Assembly (NCBI RefSeq): GCF_040538665.1 | Contig: NZ_JBEWXT010000001.1 | Location: 894,501 to 958,500 of the forward strand | Reading direction: 5' to 3' | Origin: Aureibaculum sp. 2308TA14-22 | Lineage (GTDB): Bacteria > Bacteroidota > Bacteroidia > Flavobacteriales > Flavobacteriaceae | Length of the DNA stretch: 64,000 nucleotides | In this document: in pieces, positions 25,759 to 33,505 of the stretch | How the letters are laid out: each line of letters starts with the position of its first letter | Numbering within the stretch: the stretch's first letter is position 1 | Made by a program: the position numbers and the translations under genes | Notes under the pieces: generated by a model | What the model was told of the DNA's origin: nothing | Database searches by the model: none | Seen by the model: the letters and a program-made list of their open reading frames with translations, nothing else

Positions 25759-27012
25759 TTATTCAATTATAGCTGCATTAATAAATTCCTGTAATTGTTG
25801 GCGTAAGCCTAACTGCCTGTAAGGCGAAAGTTGAATCATCATTACATACACCAAGTTATGTTTTGCATCTATTTTAAAGTAAGTGCCTGCGGCTCCACCC
25901 CAACCATATACTTTTTCTAAGACATTGGGGTTTTCTCCACGAATGGCAAAGCCCAAACCGAAACTTGCTTCCCCATTTGGCAATCTAAGCCCTTCTGATT
26001 GATGTTTTCTTGTTTCATCTAAATGGTCAGCAGTCATTAATGCGATGGTTTCTGGTTTTAAAATGCTGACGTTATTTAAACTTCCATCGTTTAGAAGCAT
26101 TTGACAAAATTTTAAATAATCAAAGGTGGTGGAGACTAAACCGCCACCACCATTAAAAAGGGTAACTTCATTAATATATCTATTGTCATCATGGGGTTCT
26201 GACACATAGAGTCCGCCGTTGGCATTCCATCTGTAACCTGTTGCAAAACGATGGACTTTACTTCTAGGCAATTGAAAATGGGTATCGTTCATTTGTAGAG
26301 GTTCAAAAATGGAATCTTTTAGGTACTGTTTTAGTGTTTTGCCAGAAAGCACTTCAATTAAATAGCCGCAGATATTAGTAGACAGCCCATATTGCCAGTT
26401 GGTACCGGGCTCAAATTGCAGCGGGATTGTGCTCAGTTTTTTTACAAATTCTTTATTGTTTTTTGAGGTATACAAATTGGCTTGAGTATAGTATTGGTTT
26501 AGTGTTGTATTACGACCATTTCCGTAATTATAACCTGAGGTATGCCTTAACAGATCTATAATCCGTATTGGATTTTTGGCTGGAACTAAGGTAGTACCGT
26601 TTAGAACATTTAATTTTTTAAATTCAGGTATGTATTTGTAAAGGGGATCGTCCAATTTGAATTTTCCTTGTTCGTACAATTGCATTAACGCAACAGATAC
26701 AATGGGTTTGGTCATTGAAAAAATTCTAAAGATGCTATTTTCATTTACAGGTGTTTCTTTTTCAATATTCAAATACCCATAACTGTCAAAATAAATGAGT
26801 TTTCCGTTACGTAGTATTCCAGTTTGGATACCAGCTAATTGTTTTTCATCCACTAACTTATGAAAATAGATTTCCATTTTTTGGAGTGAATCTTTAGATA
26901 TATTTGCCTTATCTGGGTTTGATAAATCAGTCAATTGAAATTGAGCAAAAGTATTGTAATTACCTATTAATGATATAATTAATAAGCTATAAATTGTTTT
27001 TAATGTTTTCAT
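25759..27012 (-). CDS. Exported serine hydrolase, beta-lactamase / PBP class C-like
   Basis: A 417-residue protein with a signal peptide (ending NTFAQF). FRIFSMTKPIVSVALMQL contains the catalytic SxxK motif (Ser about residue 100), YGLSTNICGYLIEVLSG the second motif region with Tyr, and VYGWGGAAGTYFKID takes the place of the KTG-type third motif. These suit the class C/esterase-like serine hydrolase family, whose members act as esterases, D-aminopeptidases or lactonases more often than as resistance enzymes. Substrate unknown. It lies downstream of the PadR / permease-prefix pair on the same strand, 232 bp from the membrane gene. Confidence 0.85.
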   Translation of the reverse strand: MKTLKTIYSLLIISLIGNYNTFAQFQLTDLSNPDKANISKDSLQKMEIYFHKLVDEKQLAGIQTGILRNGKLIYFDSYGYLNIEKETPVNENSIFRIFSMTKPIVSVALMQLYEQGKFKLDDPLYKYIPEFKKLNVLNGTTLVPAKNPIRIIDLLRHTSGYNYGNGRNTTLNQYYTQANLYTSKNNKEFVKKLSTIPLQFEPGTNWQYGLSTNICGYLIEVLSGKTLKQYLKDSIFEPLQMNDTHFQLPRSKVHRFATGYRWNANGGLYVSEPHDDNRYINEVTLFNGGGGLVSTTFDYLKFCQMLLNDGSLNNVSILKPETIALMTADHLDETRKHQSEGLRLPNGEASFGLGFAIRGENPNVLEKVYGWGGAAGTYFKIDAKHNLVYVMMIQLSPYRQLGLRQQLQEFINAAIIE

Positions 27013-27243
27013 GGGTTTAATTTACTTTTAATTAAAAAAGTAATGCTGTGCAAAATTAAATTTTTGTTTTCCTTTTTTACAATTATGTAATAATAAAAAG
27101 AATAGAGAGCAAAAAAAAGACGGGCACAAAAGCTACTTATTTTTAAATAATTAACATTCTCATCGGATAATCCAAATTTCGACACATTGCATAAATCAAA
27201 ACCAAATAAATAGTTAAATACTTTCAAAGAAAATTTTTCATAT

Positions 27244-27933
27244 TTATTTAGCAATTTTTACTTTTTTTTCTTTTTTTGAATGATATGTCAGGATAAACGA
27301 GAAAGTAAAAATAAAGATAACTAAAATAATTTGATATAATTTTAAGCTGATATGTAAGCTGTCAAAACTTGATTTATTTAAAGAATTAACTAACAAAATT
27401 GTACTAAAAAAAATAGTTATTCTTAAGATGATTATGGCTATAATTAATAAGGATAAACTCTTAAAAATCCTCACATTTAAGTTTTCATTTTTGTATAATA
27501 GATATATAAACCTTATTGGTAAAATTGTTATAAGAGTTAGTACTCCTATTGAAACAGAATTTAAGTTGGCATCGTTTGTTCCCAGTTCTTTGGCTAGATA
27601 TATTGACACAGTGAGGAATAATTCTGTTATGGAAAGAAATGCTATAAACAATAAAATACCATTTATATAAGGTTTAATTTTATTCAATATATATGTTTTT
27701 CGGTTTACTTTGCTAAATTCTTGGGTTAACATATCTGTATTTCCCATTCTTTTTTTGGCAATTAAAAAGGCTTCCTCTTCGACTAAACCGATTTTTTGTA
27801 ATTGTTCTATCTCCTCTAAGATGTGACTTTCTAATTCATTGGTATTGTCAATTGTTATATTAGGATTTTGAGACAAGTTAGCTTTCCAACTGTTTATGCT
27901 ATTCTTTAAATTAAATTTGGTTCTATTTTCCAT
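27244..27933 (-). CDS. Permease-prefix (HAAS-type) domain membrane protein
   Basis: About 229 residues from the ATG at 27933 (an upstream ATG at 27966 would add 11). A soluble N-terminal helical domain (LESHILEEIEQLQKIGLVEEEAFLIAKKR, shown here in two parts: ELESHILEEIEQL and EEEAFLIAKKRMG) is the module found before permeases and in PadR-partner proteins. It is followed by about four transmembrane helices between residues 90 and 225. It overlaps the PadR gene by 28 bp, so translation is coupled. By analogy with PadR-HAAS pairs in other bacteria it is probably an anti-PadR or envelope stress partner; this is inference. Confidence 0.75.
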   Translation of the reverse strand: MENRTKFNLKNSINSWKANLSQNPNITIDNTNELESHILEEIEQLQKIGLVEEEAFLIAKKRMGNTDMLTQEFSKVNRKTYILNKIKPYINGILLFIAFLSITELFLTVSIYLAKELGTNDANLNSVSIGVLTLITILPIRFIYLLYKNENLNVRIFKSLSLLIIAIIILRITIFFSTILLVNSLNKSSFDSLHISLKLYQIILVIFIFTFSFILTYHSKKEKKVKIAK

Positions 27934-28250
27934 AGTTTTAATATTATTTGGTTGATTGCTGTCCAATTTTCTTTTTCTGATGCCAGTTCTTTTTTTCCTT
28001 TATCACATAGTTTATAGTATTTTCTTTTTCTTCCCGAGTCGCCAATTTTCCAATACGATTGAATAAATTCTTTTTTTTCTAGTTTGTGTAAAACAGGGTA
28101 TAAAGTACCATCTCCATAGGCTATTTTGCCATTAGAAATATCCTTTACTTTTTTAATAATTTCATAACCGTACGATTCGTTTTTTGATAGGATGGATAGA
28201 ATAATTGGAATAGAAGAAGCTCCAATTAATTCTTTAGATAGTTTTTCCAT
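27906..28250 (-). CDS. PadR-family transcriptional regulator
   Basis: A 114-residue winged-helix repressor. I start at MEKLSKELIG (ATG 28250) rather than the ORF start at 28337, because the extra 29 residues are unlike the family and would overlap the promoter and operator. PadR hallmarks: IPIILSILSKNESYGYEI in helices 1-2, GDGTLYPVLHKLEKKEFI for the recognition helix, and SGRKRKYYKLCDKGKKEL for the wing. The operator-promoter overlap just upstream shows autorepression, as is usual in this family. It is translated together with the membrane partner gene. Confidence 0.9.
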   Translation of the reverse strand: MEKLSKELIGASSIPIILSILSKNESYGYEIIKKVKDISNGKIAYGDGTLYPVLHKLEKKEFIQSYWKIGDSGRKRKYYKLCDKGKKELASEKENWTAINQIILKLWKIEPNLI

Positions 28251-28269
28251 AGTTGTTTCTTTGAGAATA

Positions 28270-28300
28270 CAAACATACATAGAAGTTCTATGTATATCAA
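28270..28300 (-). promoter_or_regulatory. padR promoter with palindromic operator
   Basis: Minus strand: TTG (28300-28298), 20-nt spacer, TATGTTTG (28277-28270), then 19 bp to the start codon. A 21-bp palindrome with perfect 10-bp arms, ATACATAGAA / TTCTATGTAT, occupies 28275-28295, covering the spacer and the edge of the -7 box. A repressor bound there would block RNA polymerase. Confidence 0.7.
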
Positions 28301-28382
28301 ATATTTTTGATTTTTTTTCTAAATGACGAAATCTCAAGTTTTCATTTTACTTAGTAGTGCAGGATGCTAAGACGAGTTCTTT

Positions 28383-28862
28383 TTATTTGTTGTCATTAAT
28401 TTCCATCCTCATTTTTAACAAATCGGGTTGAAGTCCAATTTTTTTGTACGCATTTATAGCACTACTATTGTTAGCATAAACATCTAGCTGAATTTCAGAA
28501 ATACCTTGAGTCGCTGCCCATGTTATTAATTCATGAGTCAGCTTTCCGTTAATACCTTTTCCTCTATGGTTTGGGGAAACATACATAAACCCCAAATACG
28601 CAAATTGATCTGGTTTTTTATAGGATGCAGAATTTTTAATCAATGCATAGCCAGAACCCACAAGTTCATTATTAATTACGGCAACTAGTAGTTGAGCATC
28701 ATTACTTATGATAAAATCTTCTATATGATAGTAACTTATAGGATCATCTTTTAAATTAGGAGCAAAAGGGCGTTCATATTTAATAAGTTCTTGCTCAAAT
28801 TGTTTTAAAGTAGTTAGGTCATTTAATGTTGCCTTCCGTATTTGTAAATGCTGTGTATTCAA
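28383..28862 (-). CDS. GNAT-family N-acetyltransferase
   Basis: A 159-residue acetyl-CoA-dependent acyltransferase. The central strand and pyrophosphate loop read FAYLGFMYVSPNHRGKGINGKLT (here FMYVSPNHRGKGINGKL), the R-G-K-G-I/N form of the Q/RxxGxG/A motif. QLDVYANNSSAINAYKKIG is the C-terminal motif B. The substrate is unknown. The only start available is TTG 28862, which overlaps a TAnnTTTG-like string (28867-28860), so either the start or that promoter reading is wrong. It stands alone between the PadR promoter and yaaA. Confidence 0.8.
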   Translation of the reverse strand: MNTQHLQIRKATLNDLTTLKQFEQELIKYERPFAPNLKDDPISYYHIEDFIISNDAQLLVAVINNELVGSGYALIKNSASYKKPDQFAYLGFMYVSPNHRGKGINGKLTHELITWAATQGISEIQLDVYANNSSAINAYKKIGLQPDLLKMRMEINDNK

Positions 28863-28996
28863 AGGTATTTTTTAAAGAAAGTTAATAGTTATAAAAGTAA
28901 TGAAAATATTCAATTTTAGTATTTATTATTTGAATCGCATTGTGTTTGTTTAATCAAATAAGCTTTGTATTTTTACAACTCACGAAACTGTATGAA

Positions 28997-29755
28997 ATGA
29001 AAATAGTTATATCTCCAGCAAAGTCATTAGATTTTGAATCTAAAGTGCCTACAAAAAAATATACAGAACCTATTTTTTCTGCCGAAGCTGAAAAACTCAG
29101 TACCGTCTTAAAAAAGAAAAGTGCTAAGCAATTATCTAAATTGATGAATATTTCTGATAATTTAGGACAATTGAATTATGAACGGAATCAACAATGGTGT
29201 TTGCCTTTTACACCAGAGAATTCTAAGCAGGCTATTTATGCGTTTAATGGTGATGTGTTTAGAGGGTTGGATGTTGCAACAATACCGACAGAAAAATTAG
29301 ATCAATTACAGGATAAGCTACGGATTATTTCGGGTCAATATGGCTTGTTAAAACCATTAGATTTGATGCAACCTTACCGCCTAGAAATGGGTACACGATT
29401 AAAAATAGGTAGAAAGAATAATTTGTATCAGTATTGGGACAACACGATAACTGAAGCCCTAAATGACGAATTGAAAGAAAACGAACCCGTAATCAATTTG
29501 GCAAGTACAGAGTACTTTAAAGCGATAAAACCAAAGGTGTTAAAATCACCTATTATTACTCCAGTTTTTAAGGACTTAAAAAACGGTCAATATAAAACTA
29601 TTATGACTTATGCCAAACTGGCTAGAGGCTATATGGTACGTTATATCATTGATAATGATATCAATACTGTTGAAGAATTAAAAGGTTTTGACACCGAAGG
29701 TTATGCTTTTGATGCCAATATGTCTTCTGAAAATGAGTTGGTGTTTACCAGATAG
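28997..29755 (+). CDS. yaaA: Peroxide stress protein YaaA
   Basis: 252 residues from ATG 28997, where MKIVISPAKSLDFES matches the conserved YaaA N-terminus; the ORF extends 19 codons upstream without family similarity. Other conserved blocks are YAFNGDVFRGLD, RIISGQYGLLKPLDLMQPYRLEMG, NLASTEYFKAI and KLARGYMVRYII. In E. coli YaaA lowers intracellular free iron and limits Fenton damage during peroxide stress, and binds DNA. Cytoplasmic. Monocistronic; the GC-rich hairpin of the second DUF559 locus lies 33 bp after the stop and may serve as terminator. Confidence 0.92.
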   Translation: MKIVISPAKSLDFESKVPTKKYTEPIFSAEAEKLSTVLKKKSAKQLSKLMNISDNLGQLNYERNQQWCLPFTPENSKQAIYAFNGDVFRGLDVATIPTEKLDQLQDKLRIISGQYGLLKPLDLMQPYRLEMGTRLKIGRKNNLYQYWDNTITEALNDELKENEPVINLASTEYFKAIKPKVLKSPIITPVFKDLKNGQYKTIMTYAKLARGYMVRYIIDNDINTVEELKGFDTEGYAFDANMSSENELVFTR

Positions 29756-29787
29756 GTATATCAAATAAATTTTGCTAACTTTTAATT

Positions 29788-29809
29788 CTCCTCCTTTTTC
29801 AAGGAGGAG
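29788..29809. repeat. GC-rich hairpin, 3' side of DUF559 gene 2
   Basis: CTCCTCCTT (29788-29796) pairs perfectly with AAGGAGGAG (29801-29809) across a 4-nt loop. The segment from here to the gene (29810-29857) ends GGTGGTTAAACT, mirrored by TTAACCCC on the other side of the gene. Confidence 0.75.
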
Positions 29810-29857
29810 TGGATTTATGTGTGCGGTAGCAAAGCATAAAGACGAGGTGGTTAAACT

Positions 29858-30217
29858 CTAATTTTTAAAATTACTAGCGATAACTTCTAATACCAGTTCT
29901 AAACTTTCGAAAACCATTTTATTCTCGAACCTAGTAATTTTTAATCCTAACTCTTCTAATAAATGTGTTCTTTGTTCATCATAATTTTGTTGGGCAAAAT
30001 CTAAATGTACCGCTCCATCTAACTCAATAACAAGATTCTCAGAGGCACAGTAAAAATCTACAATGTAATTACCTATACTATGTTGCCTTCTAAATTTTCT
30101 CCCTTTTAATTGCTTCCTTTGAAGTGACTTCCACAATACAGCTTCTGCTGATGTCGATTTATTCCGAAGTGCTTTTCTGCGTTCTTCAAGATATTTACGA
30201 TTATGTAGCTTACTCAT
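29858..30217 (-). CDS. DUF559 endonuclease-like protein (locus 2)
   Basis: A 119-residue homologue of the protein at 17189-17557. The two share RQHSIGNYIVDFYCASE followed by IELDG and a VH pair, plus the SAEAVLWKSLQRKQL / PAEVFLWKYLKAKQL segment and RFENK near the C-terminus. The Asp of VDFYC and Glu-x-Asp of IELDG are candidate metal ligands. As at locus 1, GC-rich hairpins lie on both sides (29788-29809 and 30282-30304), the latter 65 bp from the start codon against 52 bp at locus 1. The proteins are clearly diverged, so this is not a recent duplication. Confidence 0.85.
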   Translation of the reverse strand: MSKLHNRKYLEERRKALRNKSTSAEAVLWKSLQRKQLKGRKFRRQHSIGNYIVDFYCASENLVIELDGAVHLDFAQQNYDEQRTHLLEELGLKITRFENKMVFESLELVLEVIASNFKN

Positions 30218-30228
30218 TTATTAATTTT

Positions 30229-30304
30229 TTAACCCCTCCGCCCATTAACTTGCTATTAAATTTAAAACTATCAGCTGGGCACCTCCCCTTGAAAAAAGGG
30301 GAGG
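30229..30304. repeat. GC-rich hairpin element, 5' side of DUF559 gene 2
   Basis: Starts TTAACCCCTCCGCCC (compare CTATCCCTCCGTCC in repeat B) and ends in a perfect 9-bp hairpin CCTCCCCTT / AAGGGGAGG (30282-30290 / 30296-30304). Position and sense relative to the gene match repeat B of locus 1. Confidence 0.75.
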
Positions 30305-30318
30305 AATCTTTTATTTAA

Positions 30319-31836
30319 TTACCTCACAAAAACCTGCCCCTCACCAATAGTATTATTTCTGCTCACGGGAAAAACAACAAATGTGGTTCTTTTTTTAATT
30401 TTTTTGTAAATATTAAAATGCGTTTCTCCTGTTAAAGCAATAATTTTTGAAGGATTATTAATGTCCATTGCTTCGTCACGATTAAATTTATAGACTAGAA
30501 ATTTCACAGCTTCTTTAGCTTCGTTTTCGGGCATTACTTTCCATGATAATCTATAATTACGTCTTTTTATTTTAATAATTTCTATATCAGATACAGGTTC
30601 AGGAATAAAATTTTCAGCATGATTAGTTGGTGGAGGTAGCGTAGGGTATGGGTAGTAGTTCTTTTTCAAGATTTCATTAATACCAAATGCATTTTTATTA
30701 AAACTTTTGGCACTAAAATAAGTAGTGCCTTTTATATTTTTATAGGTTTTGTTGAGGTCTAATTGCTTTTCAATTTCCGTTTTATTTTGTTGTTGCCAAG
30801 CTTCGTCTTGTTTATCACCATTTAATCTGTACATGGCCTGCCCTATGTATAAATTGGTATCAAAATTGTTTTTTGACCACCAGTCCACTATTTTTTTATA
30901 ATCCGCTCTGTCAAAACCAATATGCCAATAAGCTTGAGGCAAAATATAATCGAGCCATCCATTTTTTAGCCATAACAATACATCGGCATATAAGTCATCA
31001 TAATTTGTTTGCCCAGCATCGGTATCAGAACCTGTCGGATCATCTGCTTTGTTACGCCAAACCCCAAAAGGACTAATGCCAAATTGTACCCAAGGTTTTA
31101 TAGATTTTATGGTAGTATGCAGCTCTTTGATGATTGTGTTTACATTATCCCTACGCCAATCATCCAATTGATCTGGGTAAAATTTACCGCCATATTTTTT
31201 AAAAGCATCCGCATCAGGAAACACTTCGTTTTCTATTTTATAGGGATAAAAATAATCATCAAAATGAATGGCATCCACATCATAATTTTGTACAATATCC
31301 GCCACTACTTTATTGGTATAAGTCCTAACTTCAGGTACTCCAGGATTAAAATAAGTAGTATTGCCATAATTTAAAAACCATTCAGGTTTCTCTTTAATAA
31401 GAGCCAAGGGAGTTGTAGTGGTTTTTTCATAATTTATTAAAACACGATAGGGATTTAACCATGCATGAAATTCCATTCCCCGTTTATGAGTCTCGGCAAT
31501 TGCCATAGCCAACGGATCGTAGTACGGTTTTGGCGGACTGTTAACACTATCCGTTAAATAGGCCGACCAAGGTTCGTACTTGGAATTGTAAAAAGCATCT
31601 GCCGTAGGTCGGATTTGAAAAATAACGGCATTAAAATTCATGCCCTTGAATTTATCTAATAATTTTATGAGTTCGGCTTTTTGAGTTGCTGGACTAAGGT
31701 TTTTCTTACTGGGCCAATCAATATTATTGACTGTAGCTATCCAAACCCCTCTAAATTCGTGATTGATATGTTGAGAAAACACAAATTGAATTGAAAATAA
31801 AATAACAATTATTATGTAAACTATTTTTCTAATCAT
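30319..31836 (-). CDS. Exported GH10-like (DUF187/GHL10) glycoside hydrolase
   Basis: A 505-residue exported protein (signal peptide ending FVFSQ). EFRGVWIATVNNIDWPS, FNAVIFQIRPTADAFY, MEFHAWLNPYRV and DAIHFDDYFYPY follow the order of the GHL10 TIM-barrel family; the acidic pair in IHFDD is the likely catalytic region. The C-terminal ~90 residues (from about SDIEIIKIKRRNYRLSW) look like a fibronectin type III-like beta domain. Relatives act on peptidoglycan-type glycans or surface polysaccharides; the substrate here is not known. It starts 9 bp after the L-serine dehydratase stop, so the two are co-transcribed although functionally unrelated. Confidence 0.82.
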   Translation of the reverse strand: MIRKIVYIIIVILFSIQFVFSQHINHEFRGVWIATVNNIDWPSKKNLSPATQKAELIKLLDKFKGMNFNAVIFQIRPTADAFYNSKYEPWSAYLTDSVNSPPKPYYDPLAMAIAETHKRGMEFHAWLNPYRVLINYEKTTTTPLALIKEKPEWFLNYGNTTYFNPGVPEVRTYTNKVVADIVQNYDVDAIHFDDYFYPYKIENEVFPDADAFKKYGGKFYPDQLDDWRRDNVNTIIKELHTTIKSIKPWVQFGISPFGVWRNKADDPTGSDTDAGQTNYDDLYADVLLWLKNGWLDYILPQAYWHIGFDRADYKKIVDWWSKNNFDTNLYIGQAMYRLNGDKQDEAWQQQNKTEIEKQLDLNKTYKNIKGTTYFSAKSFNKNAFGINEILKKNYYPYPTLPPPTNHAENFIPEPVSDIEIIKIKRRNYRLSWKVMPENEAKEAVKFLVYKFNRDEAMDINNPSKIIALTGETHFNIYKKIKKRTTFVVFPVSRNNTIGEGQVFVR

Positions 31837-31845
31837 TTTTTTAAT

Positions 31846-33270
31846 TTAACAGTCAGACAAGGCCACATTTACTGCCAATCCACCTGTTGAGGTTTCTTTA
31901 TAATTGGTATTCATATCCTTTGCTGTTTCCCACATGGTATTAACGACTTTATCTAAAGGTACTTTTGCATTTTTCGGGTCGGTTTCTAAAGCCAATTCCG
32001 CGGCATGAATCGCTTTTATGGCCCCCATTGAATTGCGTTCAATACAAGGTACTTGTACCAATCCAGCAATGGGGTCACAAGTCAATCCCAAATGATGCTC
32101 CATAGCAATTTCGGCAGCTATCAATACCTGTTCTGGTGAGCCGCCCAAAATCTCTGTCAACGCTCCTGCGGCCATAGCTGCGGAAACACCTATTTCTGCT
32201 TGGCAGCCGCCCATTGCAGCTGAAATGGTCGCTCCTTTTTTAAAAATACTGCCAATTTCTCCAGCAACCAACAAGAATTTTTTGATATGCTCAAAATCGG
32301 CATCGTGGTTTTCTATGACCAAATAATACATCAATACTGCTGGGATTACCCCAGCACTTCCGTTGGTTGGAGCGGTAACTACACGACCTAATGAGGCGTT
32401 AACCTCATTTACGCTCAAAGCAAAGCAACTTACCCATTTTAGTATTTGACGGAATTTAACTTCCGTTTTTCGAATAGCTTCCAACCATTCCTGTGGATTG
32501 TTATATAAAGAAACACCTATTAAGTTTTTGTGCGTATCAAAAGCACGTCGTCTCACATTGAGTCCGCCAGGCAAATTACCCTCCGTATGACAGCCAATGT
32601 ACATACATTCAAGCATGGTGTTCCAGATACGATTGAATTCATGATCGATTTTTTCAGGAGTTCTAATGGATTTTTCATTTTCTAAAACAACTTCTGATAT
32701 GGTTAAGTCAAGATCTTTACAATAGGCCAGTAATTCCGCTCCCAACTTTATAGGGTAAGGAAACGTATTTAAAAATATTTCTTTGTTCTTTTTTGCGTTT
32801 TTTCGTTCTTTTTTTACCACAAAACCACCACCAATAGAGTAGAGGGTAGAACTACTTTTCTTATTATCAATTATAGCGGTAAACTTCATTCCATTGGCAT
32901 GAAAAGGTAAAAATTTTCTATTAAAAACAATGTCGGTCTCGGTATTAAAAGGAATTTGCTTTTCATTATTAAAAGCCAGAGTCTTATTGTTTTTAATAGC
33001 GGCGATGATGGTTTCAATACTTTCGGTGGGTATGGTTTCCGGATCGGCACCGCTTAAACCGAGCAATAAGGCATAATCCGTTGCATGTCCTTTTCCCGTT
33101 AAGGACAAAGAACCGTATAAATCAACTGCAATTTTTTCGACTTTTTCGAATTTATCAGACGTTTTCAATTCTTTTATCCATCGCTCTGCGGCACGCCAGG
33201 GGCCCAAGGTATGAGAACTCGAAGGGCCTACACCAATTTTTAGCATATCAAAAACCGAAACACACTCCAT
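31846..33270 (-). CDS. L-serine ammonia-lyase (iron-sulfur, single-chain)
   Basis: A 474-residue [4Fe-4S] L-serine dehydratase producing pyruvate and ammonia. The N-terminal beta domain starts [20 protein letters not shown], the substrate loop. The catalytic alpha domain has [20 protein letters not shown], and [19 protein letters not shown]. Cysteines in [16 protein letters not shown] and VPCIER are candidate cluster ligands. Both halves (alpha and beta of the Gram-positive type) are fused, as in E. coli SdaA. Promoter-like CAAAAATA lies 27 bp upstream. It is the first gene of a pair with the GHL10 hydrolase. Confidence 0.93.
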   Translation of the reverse strand: MECVSVFDMLKIGVGPSSSHTLGPWRAAERWIKELKTSDKFEKVEKIAVDLYGSLSLTGKGHATDYALLLGLSGADPETIPTESIETIIAAIKNNKTLAFNNEKQIPFNTETDIVFNRKFLPFHANGMKFTAIIDNKKSSSTLYSIGGGFVVKKERKNAKKNKEIFLNTFPYPIKLGAELLAYCKDLDLTISEVVLENEKSIRTPEKIDHEFNRIWNTMLECMYIGCHTEGNLPGGLNVRRRAFDTHKNLIGVSLYNNPQEWLEAIRKTEVKFRQILKWVSCFALSVNEVNASLGRVVTAPTNGSAGVIPAVLMYYLVIENHDADFEHIKKFLLVAGEIGSIFKKGATISAAMGGCQAEIGVSAAMAAGALTEILGGSPEQVLIAAEIAMEHHLGLTCDPIAGLVQVPCIERNSMGAIKAIHAAELALETDPKNAKVPLDKVVNTMWETAKDMNTNYKETSTGGLAVNVALSDC

Positions 33271-33296
33271 TATTTTATTGTTAGAATATTAACAAT

Positions 33297-33304
33297 CAAA
33301 AATA
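33297..33304 (-). promoter_or_regulatory. -7 promoter element of the L-serine dehydratase gene
   Basis: Minus-strand TATTTTTG, 27 bp before the start codon. No clear -33 TTG. Confidence 0.4.
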
Positions 33305-33436
33305 GATAAAACATAATGATTATTTAGGAGTAAAGATTAAAAAATTGATAGTTATAAATGTCTCAAAATTAGTAGAAATCTGCCACTCTGTCATTATTAT
33401 ATAAAAAATGCTGTCAAAACCCAATAAAATTAGCGT

Positions 33437-33451
33437 TGGCATAAAGATTGA
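33437..33451 (+). promoter_or_regulatory. Sigma54-like promoter upstream of dnaK
   Basis: TGGCAT, five bases, TTGA: the spacing of the -24/-12 consensus TGGCAC-N5-TTGC with two mismatches. It lies 55 bp before the dnaK start. No TAnnTTTG element is seen in the same gap facing dnaK. Confidence 0.35.
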
Positions 33452-33505
33452 CTATTTAGAAACAGTAATCAAAAATTATAGTCAAAAATTAAATACATAT
33501 AAATT

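Noticed and set aside
27009-27254. 81-codon minus-strand ORF overlapping the membrane gene stop and the serine hydrolase start (ATGA overlap)
   Set aside because: Spacing looks operon-like, but the sequence is Phe/Tyr/Lys/Asn-rich with no motif and reads like translated AT-rich intergenic DNA.
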